64,000 nt of DNA from AC-51 sp036265325 (GTDB lineage: Bacteria > Actinomycetota > UBA4738 > HRBIN12), in NCBI GenBank assembly GCA_036265325.1, contig DATAPH010000013.1:1-64000 (forward strand), written 5' to 3'. Below are positions 43,156-50,620 of the stretch, in pieces. Numbering within the stretch: the stretch's first letter is position 1; every line of letters starts with the position of its first letter. A program made the position numbers and the translations under genes. The notes below the pieces were generated by a model, which was not told the origin of the DNA, did not search any database, and saw nothing but the letters and a program-made list of their open reading frames with translations.

Positions 43156-43227
43156 ATGGTGCCGTCGCGCCTGTGCTGTCGCAGCGCCGCGGGCATGGGG
43201 ATGCCCGCTCGCCACCGCCTGCGGTAG
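43156..43227 (+). CDS. Cys-Cys leader peptide of the sulfate-assimilation operon
   Basis: 23 codons from ATG to TAG with tandem cysteine codons TGC TGT at positions 7-8 (SRLCCRSA). A strong ribosome site GGGGAGG (43141-43147) lies 8 bases upstream, better than that of most genes in the window. Its 3' half is built into a perfect 8-base hairpin, and a terminator-like hairpin follows. Short ORFs with tandem Cys codons upstream of sulfur genes act as cysteine-responsive attenuators in mycobacteria, and the same is inferred here: stalling at scarce Cys-tRNA would change folding and let cysH be transcribed. Confidence 0.6.
   Translation: MVPSRLCCRSAAGMGMPARHRLR
43189..43208 (+). promoter_or_regulatory. 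Perfect 8-base hairpin within the leader peptide ORF
   Basis: GCGGGCAT-GGGG-ATGCCCGC, an exact inverted repeat with a 4-base loop, starts 9 bases after the second Cys codon. A ribosome stalled at the Cys codons would cover its 5' arm, so it may be the anti-antiterminator or pause hairpin. Confidence 0.55.
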
Positions 43228-43252
43228 CCGAAACCCGTCATCGCACCACCCG

Positions 43253-43275
43253 AGGCCGCCGCTCAGGCGGCCTTT
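43253..43275 (+). terminator. Terminator-like hairpin in the cysH leader
   Basis: GGCCGCC-GCTCA-GGCGGCC (43254-43272), extended by A-T at 43253/43273 and followed by TTTCCC, sits 48 bases before the cysH ATG. The stem is strong and the T run short. It is well placed to stop transcription when cysteine is plentiful. Confidence 0.5.
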
Positions 43276-43323
43276 CCCGTACCTGGACCCCACCGGAGCC
43301 ACACCGAGCGGACCGAGGAACCG

Positions 43324-44157
43324 ATGGCAGACCGAGATCCGATCCAACCGATCCACGAGCCGACGCTGGCCGTCATCGACGAGGAGTCGACGTGGGTCCA
43401 AGACGCTGCCGACCGGTTCGAGAACGCGAGCGCCGAGGATCTGCTCGCGTGGGCGATCGAGACCTTCCACCCGCGACTCGCGATCAGCGCCGCCGGCGGC
43501 GTCGACGGCATGGCGCTCGTCGACATGGCGTGGCGCATCGACCCGAGCATCCGCGTGTTCACGCTCGACACCGGCCGTCTGCCTCCAGAGACCTACATCC
43601 TGTTCGAAGAGGTTCGCGACAAGTACGGCATCGACGTCGAGTTCGAGGTGCCCGACGCCCAAGGGGTCGCCGCGTTCCAGACGGCGAACGGACCCAACGC
43701 GATGTACCGCAGCGTCGATCTCCGCACCACCTGCTGCACGATCCGCAAGGTCGAACCGCTGAAGCGCAAGCTCACGACGCTCGACGCCTGGGTCGCCGGC
43801 CTGCGGCGCGAGCAGTGGGTCAGCCGCCGCAACATCGCGAAGGTCGAGCTCGACCGCGAGCACGGCGGCATCGTCAAGCTGAACCCGCTCGCCGATTGGA
43901 CCCTCGACCGCGTCTGGGACTACATCCGAGACAACGAGGTCCCGTACCACGAGCTGTTCGACCACGGCTACACCTCGATCGGCTGTGCGGCCTGCACCCG
44001 CGCGGTGCTGCCCGGCGAACCCGAGCGCGCCGGCCGCTGGTGGTGGGAGCAGGACACCGATAAGGAGTGCGGCATCCACTGCTCCGTGCAGTTGCTCGGC
44101 TCGAAGTCCGACAGCGAGAAGGCGTCGGAAGGCTCATTGAAGGAAGTGCACACATGA
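43324..44157 (+). CDS. cysH: Adenylyl-sulfate (APS) reductase, Fe-S type
   Basis: 277 residues. It reduces APS (or PAPS) to sulfite and AMP with thioredoxin. The PP-loop domain has AISAAGGVDGMAL, and the [4Fe-4S] ligands CC (137-138) with CAAC (221 and 224) are present, which marks the APS-reductase type of plants and most actinobacteria rather than enterobacterial PAPS reductase. The catalytic Cys249 is in KECGIH. GAGGAA precedes the ATG. ATGA overlap with the sulfite reductase gene. ATP sulfurylase genes are not in the window. Confidence 0.96.
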   Translation: MADRDPIQPIHEPTLAVIDEESTWVQDAADRFENASAEDLLAWAIETFHPRLAISAAGGVDGMALVDMAWRIDPSIRVFTLDTGRLPPETYILFEEVRDKYGIDVEFEVPDAQGVAAFQTANGPNAMYRSVDLRTTCCTIRKVEPLKRKLTTLDAWVAGLRREQWVSRRNIAKVELDREHGGIVKLNPLADWTLDRVWDYIRDNEVPYHELFDHGYTSIGCAACTRAVLPGEPERAGRWWWEQDTDKECGIHCSVQLLGSKSDSEKASEGSLKEVHT

Positions 44158-45752
44158 GCGAACAGCCGAAGCAGGTCTTCGACCGCACGCAGGGGCCGAC
44201 CGAGGTCCGCGCCGCGGTGCAGACGCAGGTCGCCGAGAACGATCACAACCCCTGGGAGGCGATCGAAGAGACTGAGGGGCCGATCGCCGTCGGCCGGATG
44301 CGCTTGATGGGCGTCTACGACGACCGCCAGCGCAACCGGTTCATGCTCAGGATCCGGATCCCGGGCGGCCAGATCAACGCCGACCAACTCGAGACGGTCG
44401 CCGGCGTGATCCGCGACTTCGGCAACGGATGGGAGGGCCACACCGAGCCCGACCGGTTCGGCGAGATCACCACCCGCCAGGATATCCAAGTGCACTGGGT
44501 CGAGTTCACGCAGCTCCCTGAGATCTGGCGGCGTTTCGACGCCGTCGGCATGACGACGGCCCAGGCCTGCGGCGACTCGATGCGGAACCCGACCGCGTGC
44601 CCCGCCGACGGCGCCGATCCGCGCGGCCACCTGCCGGTCGCGCCGCTGATCGACGAGTTCCGGACGTTCTCCAAGGACGAGGAGAAGCTGACCGCGTTCC
44701 TGCCTCGGAAGTGGAAGGTCGTCGTGACCGGGTGCCCGACCGACTGCGCGGTGGTGAAGCTGCACTGCTTGGCGTTCACGCCGGCGCGCGCTGCCGACGG
44801 CAGGCTCGGATTCAACGTGCACGCCGGCGGTGGGCTGAGCGACTCCCCGCGGATCGCCGACGCACTCGACCTGTTCGTCCGGCCGGATCAGGTGACCGAC
44901 ACCGTCCGGGCCACGCTCGAGGTGTACCGCGCGTTCGGGGACTTCGACATGAAGGCAGTCAACCGGTTCCGCGTGCTCGTGCATCAAATCGGGCCGGACA
45001 AGGTGACCGAGGAGATCCGGTCGCGGCTCGCGAGCGATACCGCGGGCGCCGGCGAGTCGCTGTGGACCGGCGAGCCCGAGGACCACCTCGGCGTGCATCA
45101 GGACGCGAGCGGCACGCACTTCGTTGGGCTCTGCATCCCGATGGGGCGCCTCACCGACGACGAGTGGTTCGAGGTCGCACGGCTCGCGCGCACGCACGGC
45201 GACGGCGGCGTGCGTATGTCGCAGCGTCAGAACCTGTTGCTCACCGGCATCCACGACGTCGACGCGCTGCTGGCCGAGGACTTCGTGCAGACCTACAAGC
45301 CCGAGCCCGACCCGTTCGAGCGCGCGATCGTGGCGTGCACGAGCGCGCCCTTCTGCAAGTTCGCGATCGACGACATGAAGACCAACGGGCAAAAGCTCGT
45401 GGCCCACCTACAGGAGACACTGCCGCTCGCCGGGCGCGACCGCCTCGACGGGCTCAAGCTCCACATGAGTGGGTGCAAGGCGTCGTGCGCGCAGGTGCAG
45501 GCCGCGCACATCGGCGTGCGCGCGACGATGACCAAGGACGAGGAGGCCTACAGCCAAGCTCTCGACATCTCGCTCGGCGGCGACCTCGGCCACGCACGCC
45601 TCGGCGCGTGGGTCCGGCTCGAGGACCCCGTTGACGAGGCCTACGACTCGATCACCGAGGTGCTCCGCGCGGTATGCGCGGGCGAGCTGTCCCTCGACGA
45701 CCTCACCCCGGCCGGCGTCGGCCGCTACTTCGAAGGGAACGGACATGGTTGA
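44154..45752 (+). CDS. sir: Siroheme [4Fe-4S] sulfite (or nitrite) reductase
   Basis: 532 residues with two ferredoxin-like/NIR_SIR repeats. The cluster and siroheme ligands are CTSAPFC (395 and 401) and CKASC (441 and 445). TTRQDIQVHWV and SQRQNLLLTGI are the duplicated substrate-side blocks. In this operon, between APS reductase and siroheme synthesis genes, sulfite to sulfide is the probable reaction; NirA/SirA of mycobacteria is the closest known type and takes electrons from ferredoxin. Here the next gene, overlapping by 8 bases, encodes an FrhB-type Fe-S flavoprotein that may be its electron donor. Confidence 0.92.
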   Translation: MSEQPKQVFDRTQGPTEVRAAVQTQVAENDHNPWEAIEETEGPIAVGRMRLMGVYDDRQRNRFMLRIRIPGGQINADQLETVAGVIRDFGNGWEGHTEPDRFGEITTRQDIQVHWVEFTQLPEIWRRFDAVGMTTAQACGDSMRNPTACPADGADPRGHLPVAPLIDEFRTFSKDEEKLTAFLPRKWKVVVTGCPTDCAVVKLHCLAFTPARAADGRLGFNVHAGGGLSDSPRIADALDLFVRPDQVTDTVRATLEVYRAFGDFDMKAVNRFRVLVHQIGPDKVTEEIRSRLASDTAGAGESLWTGEPEDHLGVHQDASGTHFVGLCIPMGRLTDDEWFEVARLARTHGDGGVRMSQRQNLLLTGIHDVDALLAEDFVQTYKPEPDPFERAIVACTSAPFCKFAIDDMKTNGQKLVAHLQETLPLAGRDRLDGLKLHMSGCKASCAQVQAAHIGVRATMTKDEEAYSQALDISLGGDLGHARLGAWVRLEDPVDEAYDSITEVLRAVCAGELSLDDLTPAGVGRYFEGNGHG

Positions 45753-46989
45753 CACGGCGGAACGAGTCGAGGGCGGCGGGAAACAGCCGCACGTCGATCC
45801 GGCGCGCGACGTTCGCGACGACATCATGGATGCGAACGGCGTGCCGGAGATGCTCGACAAGATCTGGTTCCACAAGACGGCGAGCGCCGTGATCGACGCC
45901 GACCGGTGCGTCGGGTGCGGCGCGTGCATCGCGGCCTGCCCCTCGCGGTCGATCGGCGTCGGCACCGACGGCCTTCCGACCCTCGTCCGGATGTGCACAG
46001 GCTGCTCCGCGTGCTGGGACTACTGCCCGATGGCCGGGTTCCGCCCCGAGAAGCTCAATCACCAGGTCGAGGACGACCCGGTTGGCCCGATGCAGCAGGC
46101 CGTGTCGGCCCGCGCGCTCGCCCGGCCCGACGGAGCGCAGGACGGCGGCGCCGTCACTGCGCTGCTCGCAACGCTGATGGAACGCGGCGTGATCGACGCG
46201 GTCATCCAGACGCAGAAGCTCGACGCGTTCATCGGCACGCCCGTGCTCGCGACGACGGTCGAGCAGGTGCTCACCGGCGTCGGCAGCGTCTACCACCAGT
46301 CCGAGGCCCTTTCGATGCTGAACGAGCGCTGCCCCGACGGCGTCGAGCGGATCGCGCTGGTCGGCACGCCGTGCCAGATCAGCGGCTTGCGCGCGATCCA
46401 GAAGTTCCCGTGGGAGCGCCGCGACACGCTCGCGAGCAAGGTCACGCTCGCGATCGGCCTGTTCTGTACCCGCTCGTTCGACCCGAAGAAGCTGATCCCG
46501 ATGGTCGCCGCCGAGGGCGTCAATCTCGGCAAGGTGTCGAAGATCGACATCCGCGAGGGAAAGCTCGTCGCCGCCTCGTCCGAGGGCGAAGAGCTGATGA
46601 AGAAGCCTGTGAAGGACTTCCACCAGGCATCGCTCAAGGGCTGCGACGAGTGCGCCGACTTCGCCGCGCTCGGCGCCGACCTCGTGGTCGGCAACATCGG
46701 CTCAGAGCCGGGGACCTCGACGGTGTTGATCCGCACCGATGCGGGCATGGACGCATGGGTGCGCGCCGCGGGCGCCTTCGAGGACGCGCCGATCGAGGAC
46801 CTCTCGGCCGTGAAGCGACTGGCCCTGCGCAACCTCGATCGCGCGAAGAAGAACCTCAAGCGCGAGTACGACCCCGAGGGACCGCTGTGGATCAGCTACA
46901 CGGAGCACCTCGACGACTACGAGGGCACGGATCGCGACGCGGCCTCGCCCCCGCCGTTCCGATCACACCACTACACGGTGGCCTGCTAG
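45745..46989 (+). CDS. FrhB/FdhB-family Fe-S flavoprotein (coenzyme F420 oxidoreductase beta subunit type)
   Basis: 414 residues. An N-terminal 2[4Fe-4S] ferredoxin domain has CVGCGACIAACP (55-65) and CTGCSACWDYCP (84-94). The FrhB N and C domains follow, with VGTPCQISGLRAIQ, IGLFCTRSF and GCDECADFAALGADLVVGNI, all hallmarks of the F420 hydrogenase/dehydrogenase beta-subunit family. Members bind FAD and pass electrons between reduced F420 or ferredoxin and Fe-S partners. The 8-base overlap with sir and the siroheme genes downstream suggest it feeds the sulfite reductase. In methanogens the Fsr enzyme fuses an FrhB/FpoF-like half to a sulfite reductase half. Whether F420 is the real donor is inference. 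Confidence 0.88.
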   Translation: MVDTAERVEGGGKQPHVDPARDVRDDIMDANGVPEMLDKIWFHKTASAVIDADRCVGCGACIAACPSRSIGVGTDGLPTLVRMCTGCSACWDYCPMAGFRPEKLNHQVEDDPVGPMQQAVSARALARPDGAQDGGAVTALLATLMERGVIDAVIQTQKLDAFIGTPVLATTVEQVLTGVGSVYHQSEALSMLNERCPDGVERIALVGTPCQISGLRAIQKFPWERRDTLASKVTLAIGLFCTRSFDPKKLIPMVAAEGVNLGKVSKIDIREGKLVAASSEGEELMKKPVKDFHQASLKGCDECADFAALGADLVVGNIGSEPGTSTVLIRTDAGMDAWVRAAGAFEDAPIEDLSAVKRLALRNLDRAKKNLKREYDPEGPLWISYTEHLDDYEGTDRDAASPPPFRSHHYTVAC

Positions 46990-46991
46990 CG

Positions 46992-47645
46992 ATGGCGCCC
47001 TTCGGCTTCCCCGTGCTGCTCGAGCTCGCGGGCCGCCGCTGCGTCGTCATCGGCGGGCTGCCGATCCGGGAAGGCAAGGTGGAGGCGCTGCTGGCGGGCG
47101 GTGCGACCGACGTCCTCGTGGTGTCCACCGAACCCGAGGATCATCTGGCAGAGCTCGAGCTGCTCGAAGGCATCACCGTTGCTCGTCGCACCTGGACGTC
47201 GGCGGACCTCGCGGGTTCATTCCTCGTGATCGCACACGACCGGGATGCCGGCGAACGGTCGCGGCTGTCGGCGACTGCCCGGCGCGCGGGAGCATTGGTC
47301 AATGTAGTTGACGATATCCCTGCGTGCGATTGGGCGATGCCGGCGATCGTCCGGCGCGGGGACCTCTTGGTGGCGATCGGCACGGGCGGCGCGTCCCCGG
47401 CGCTCGCGCGCAAGATGCGGGAGCGGCTCGAGGCCGAATACGGCCCGGAGTGGGCCGAGATCCTTCGTGTGCTTCGAGAGGTGCGCGAGGAGACGTTGCC
47501 GCTGCTCCCGGACATCCGCGAGCGGTCGGCCCGTTGGCGCGACGCGCTCGATCCCGACGAAGCTGCGGCCCTGGTGCAAGCGGGCTGCGCGGACGAACTA
47601 CGCGGCCGGCTCGTCTCGCGACTGCTCGACGGAGCGCATCGATGA
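46992..47645 (+). CDS. Siroheme synthase, precorrin-2 dehydrogenase/ferrochelatase (Met8/CysG N-terminal type)
   Basis: 217 residues, matching the bifunctional dehydrogenase/chelatase without a methyltransferase domain. It oxidises precorrin-2 with NAD+ and inserts Fe2+ to give siroheme. Landmarks: the Rossmann segment FPVLLELAGRRCVVIGGLPI, NVVDDIPACDWAMPAIVRRG with the catalytic Asp region, and TGGASPALARKMRERLE. The nucleotide loop reads GGLPIREGK where G-G-G-x-V/I-A-x-R-K is usual, a small departure. It starts 2 bases after the FrhB-type gene stop and overlaps cobA by ATGA. Confidence 0.92.
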   Translation: MAPFGFPVLLELAGRRCVVIGGLPIREGKVEALLAGGATDVLVVSTEPEDHLAELELLEGITVARRTWTSADLAGSFLVIAHDRDAGERSRLSATARRAGALVNVVDDIPACDWAMPAIVRRGDLLVAIGTGGASPALARKMRERLEAEYGPEWAEILRVLREVREETLPLLPDIRERSARWRDALDPDEAAALVQAGCADELRGRLVSRLLDGAHR

Positions 47646-48415
47646 CGGGACACGTTGTCCTGGTCGGCGCCGGCCCCGGCGACCCGGAGCTCATCACGGT
47701 GAAGGGTGCCAAGGCGCTCGCCGAGGCCGACGTAGTCGTCTACGACAGGCTCGCCGCGCCGGCGTTGCTGGATCTGGCGCCGGCGACCGCGGAGCGGATC
47801 TACGTCGGGAAGGAGCCCGGCGGGCACGCGATGAGGCAACACGAGATCGACGCGATGCTCGTCGAGCAGGCGCTGCTCGGCCGGACGGTCGTGCGGCTCA
47901 AGGGCGGTGACCCGTTCGTCTTCGGCCGCGGCGGCGAGGAGCTCCTCGCGTGCGCCCGCGCAGGTATCCCGTGCGAGGTCATCCCCGGCGTCACGAGCGC
48001 GATCGCGGCACCATCAGCGGCCCAGATCCCGGTCACACACCGTGACGTCGCTCGTTCGTTCGCCGTCGTGACGGCGTCGACCGCGGGAACCGCCCACCGA
48101 TCGGACGCCGTCGACCTGAGCCGCATCGCGACCGCCGTCGACACACTCGTGCTGCTCATGGCGGCCGGCCGTCTCGCGGAAACCTGCCGCGCACTGATCG
48201 ACGCGGGCCGCGACGCGGACGAGCCGGCGGCGCTCGTGATGTGGGCGACCACCCCGGAGGAACGAACGGTGATCGGCACGCTTACGGACCTTCCGGCCGT
48301 GGCTGCAGCGTCCAGCCTCGGGCCGCCCGCCACATTGATCGTCGGGGAAGTCGCGGCGATCCCTCAGCAGGTGACGGCCATCACCGATGAACGGGTGCAG
48401 CGGACGGCACGGTAG
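47642..48415 (+). CDS. cobA: Uroporphyrinogen-III C-methyltransferase
   Basis: 257 residues, the stand-alone SUMT type. It methylates uroporphyrinogen III twice with SAM to give precorrin-2, which the upstream protein turns into siroheme. Motifs: LVGAGPGDPELITVKGAKAL, VVVYDRLAAP, RLKGGDPFVFGRGGEE and a PGVTSAIAAPSAAQIPVTHR block, all standard. The operon therefore encodes both the sulfite reductase and its dedicated cofactor branch. Last gene of the unit. Confidence 0.97.
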   Translation: MTGHVVLVGAGPGDPELITVKGAKALAEADVVVYDRLAAPALLDLAPATAERIYVGKEPGGHAMRQHEIDAMLVEQALLGRTVVRLKGGDPFVFGRGGEELLACARAGIPCEVIPGVTSAIAAPSAAQIPVTHRDVARSFAVVTASTAGTAHRSDAVDLSRIATAVDTLVLLMAAGRLAETCRALIDAGRDADEPAALVMWATTPEERTVIGTLTDLPAVAAASSLGPPATLIVGEVAAIPQQVTAITDERVQRTAR

Positions 48416-48433
48416 GGCCGGCTCGAGTCATCG

Positions 48434-48803
48434 TCAGCCGATGCCGAAGGCATACAGCGAGCCGTCACGGCAACGGATGTACACGCGGCCGTTCGCGATC
48501 GCGGGGCTCGAGTTGAACCCTCGATCCAGGTCCATTCCAACTCGGCGCCAGGAGCAGACTGCCGGTACGCGTCCGTATGGCGTATAGCGGCGTGTCGTAG
48601 CAGGCGACGTACAGGACGCCGTTCGCGATCGCCGGCGACGACGTCGAGTAGTCGGCAACGTAGTCCGCGCGCCCGGACCCGACGTAGACGATCCCCTTGG
48701 CGAACGCGGCGCCGCCCCACACGCCCCAAACATTGGCGAACAAAGCACCCCCCACTGGTACCCGCTGCGTGCACGGTTCGGGCGAGGTATCGGGCTCGCT
48801 CAC
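48434..48803 (-). pseudogene. Broken PQQ-like beta-propeller repeat gene
   Basis: One frame, from a GTG at 48803, reads AAFAKGIVYVGSGRADYVAD and SSPAIANGVLYVACYDTPLY, two PQQ-like (quinoprotein/BamB-type) blade motifs. Near 48530-48545 the reading shifts by one frame and continues LDRGFNSSPAIANGRVYIRC and DGSLYAFGIG to a TAG/TGA-bounded end at 48434. There is no signal peptide and far too few blades for a propeller. It is a decayed C-terminal part of a secreted PQQ-like repeat protein, or one frameshift error plus truncation. Confidence 0.65.
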
Positions 48804-48826
48804 CTCATCGCCACGACACCGACGCT

Positions 48827-49516
48827 TTAGACCATGTCCAGGAGTTCCCTGAGGTCGGCGATCCGTGCGCCGGACCAGTCGTCACCCTCGAGGTGAAGCA
48901 ACGTCGTGACGTCGACGGCCGGGTCGCGGATCTCGACGGCGGTCATGCCGAACTCTTGTGCGCCCGTGAGCTCGCGGTACGCGCCGTCGCCGCAGTACAG
49001 GCACTCTTCGGGCGCAACGCCGAGGGCGTCGCATGCGAACCGATAGATCGCCGGATCCGGCTTACGAAGACCGACCACGCTCGAGAACACCTCGACGTCG
49101 ACGAGGCGCGCGAAGGCGGATGCCTCCCACATGGGCGGGGTGTCGGGCGCGCACATGGAGATGAGTGCCAGCCCGAACCCCTTCGCACGCAGCTCGATCA
49201 ACGTCTCGACGGCACCATCACGGGGGCGGAACCACGCGTCGTACATCGCGGCGCGTCGCTTCAGCGCCTGGGTGACCGCGACCGCACCGGGTTCGGGCAA
49301 GCCGATCGCCTCGCAGATCGCGAGCACGTTCTCGTCCATCGTCTTGTACACGCCCGTCTGTCGCTCGAGGACCGTTTCGTTCCACGCTTCGCGGAACGCG
49401 TCCGGATCCGCGCCGAGCACCGTCGCCATATGGTCGATCGACGCGTAGAAGTCCTGGTGGGGGAACTCGGGAACGAGCGTCCCGTAGAGATCGAAGATGA
49501 CGGCGCGGAACGGCAC
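48827..49516 (-). CDS. HAD-superfamily hydrolase
   Basis: 229 residues from a GTG. HAD motif I is FDLYGTLV (nucleophile Asp in the first ten residues), motif II LALISMC, motif III with the Lys in GLRKPDPAIY, and motif IV CGDGAYREL. The cap region of about 80 residues is helical (subclass I), as in phosphoglycolate phosphatase and haloacid dehalogenases. Probably a small-molecule phosphatase; substrate unknown. It starts directly after the GNAT gene stop and ends the fadD-GNAT-GNAT-HAD run. Confidence 0.88.
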   Translation of the reverse strand: MPFRAVIFDLYGTLVPEFPHQDFYASIDHMATVLGADPDAFREAWNETVLERQTGVYKTMDENVLAICEAIGLPEPGAVAVTQALKRRAAMYDAWFRPRDGAVETLIELRAKGFGLALISMCAPDTPPMWEASAFARLVDVEVFSSVVGLRKPDPAIYRFACDALGVAPEECLYCGDGAYRELTGAQEFGMTAVEIRDPAVDVTTLLHLEGDDWSGARIADLRELLDMV

Positions 49517-49517
49517 G

Positions 49518-50069
49518 TCAGACGGTCTTGCGCCAGTCGTCCACGACCTGGCCGTAGATCACGAGGTCGACGTAGAGCCCGCCGCCGACCTTTCCGGCGC
49601 CCCGGAGGACGCCCTCCTCGCGCATGCCGAGTCGCTTCGCGACCGCGCGGCTCCGCAGGTTGTCGACGCCGGCGCGCAGCTGGGTCCGGTGCAGGCCTTC
49701 GTCCTCGTACCCACGCGTCATCAGCGCTTGCGCAGCGCGCGTCACCAGCCCGCGGCCGACGAACTCCTCGTCGAGCCAGAAGCCCAGCTCGCCCACGTCG
49801 TCGGAGCCGCTGATCATCAGATCGCATCCGCCAGCCAGGTCGTCGCCGACCCAGATGCCGTTGCCGTCGAGCGAGCGACCGTCATCGACGCGCGACTCGA
49901 TGTATGCCGTCTGCGACGAGGCAGCGGTCGCGTCGTCCACCCAGTGGAACCATCGCGCCAATCGCACCCGGTTGGAATCGATCACGGCGAACAACGCGTC
50001 CGCGTCGGTCGTCGAATACGGTCGGAGAACCGCGCCGCCGCCGAGCTCGATGCGCAGGTCGGACCTCAC
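49518..50069 (-). CDS. GNAT family N-acetyltransferase (RimJ/RimL type), copy 2
   Basis: 183 residues from a GTG overlapping the upstream GNAT stop (GTGA). The acetyl-CoA loop region is ELGFWLDEEFVGRGLVTRAA and the final strand block is RSRAVAKRLGMREEGVLRG. About the same length and motif spacing as the upstream neighbour, with which it shares ELGFWL/EIGYWL and LGMREEGV segments, so the pair is a tandem duplication that has diverged. Acceptor unknown. Confidence 0.88.
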   Translation of the reverse strand: MRSDLRIELGGGAVLRPYSTTDADALFAVIDSNRVRLARWFHWVDDATAASSQTAYIESRVDDGRSLDGNGIWVGDDLAGGCDLMISGSDDVGELGFWLDEEFVGRGLVTRAAQALMTRGYEDEGLHRTQLRAGVDNLRSRAVAKRLGMREEGVLRGAGKVGGGLYVDLVIYGQVVDDWRKTV

Positions 50070-50620
50070 GTCCGCACCCTACGTGCTCGCCATTCGTCCT
50101 CCAAGATGCCGTAGCCGACCGAGTCGAGGTATCCGTCGGCGACGCGGATGCCGTCACGCCAGACGCCCTCCTCCCGCATGCCCAGCCGGCCGGCGACCGC
50201 TCGCGACCGCTCGTTGTCCGACGCCGCCTGCAGCTCCATCCGATGCAGCCCGAGCTCATCGAACGCAAGGTCGAAGAACCACTCGCACGCGCGCGTGACG
50301 ATGCCACGGCCCTCGTACTCCTGCGCGAGCCAGTACCCGATCTCTCCGCTGTTAGACAGCGTGTCGATGTCGAGCCCGATGCCGCCCGCGAGCTCCCCGT
50401 CGACGAAGATCCCGTTCCCTTCGATGCTGACCCGGTCGTCGAGGCAACTCTGGATGAAGGTGCGGGTGTCGTCGACGCTCTTGGTGCTGTGCTCCCAGAT
50501 CATCCAGGGCCGCAAGTGGTCGCGGTTGGCGTCGATCAGGTCGTACAGCGCTTGCGCGTCATCGAGCGTGTAGGTACGGACGACCGCGCCGTCCCCGAGG
50601 TCCCGAAACAGCGGGTTCAC
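50066..50620 (-). CDS. GNAT family N-acetyltransferase (RimJ/RimL type), copy 1
   Basis: 184 residues from a GTG that overlaps the acyl-CoA synthetase stop. EIGYWLAQEYEGRGIVTRAC holds the acetyl-CoA binding loop, followed by GLHRMELQAASDNERSRAVA and GRLGMREEGVWRDG. This is the RimJ/RimL and SpeG-like subgroup. It is the first of two tandem copies. Translational coupling with an acyl-CoA synthetase is curious but gives no substrate. Confidence 0.88.
   Translation of the reverse strand: MNPLFRDLGDGAVVRTYTLDDAQALYDLIDANRDHLRPWMIWEHSTKSVDDTRTFIQSCLDDRVSIEGNGIFVDGELAGGIGLDIDTLSNSGEIGYWLAQEYEGRGIVTRACEWFFDLAFDELGLHRMELQAASDNERSRAVAGRLGMREEGVWRDGIRVADGYLDSVGYGILEDEWRARRVRT

Noticed and set aside
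43010..43323. A SAM or cobalamin riboswitch in front of cysH
   Set aside because: I looked for the conserved cores of these classes and could not build their stems; the region is better explained by the micro-ORF and two hairpins. A covariance search would settle it.
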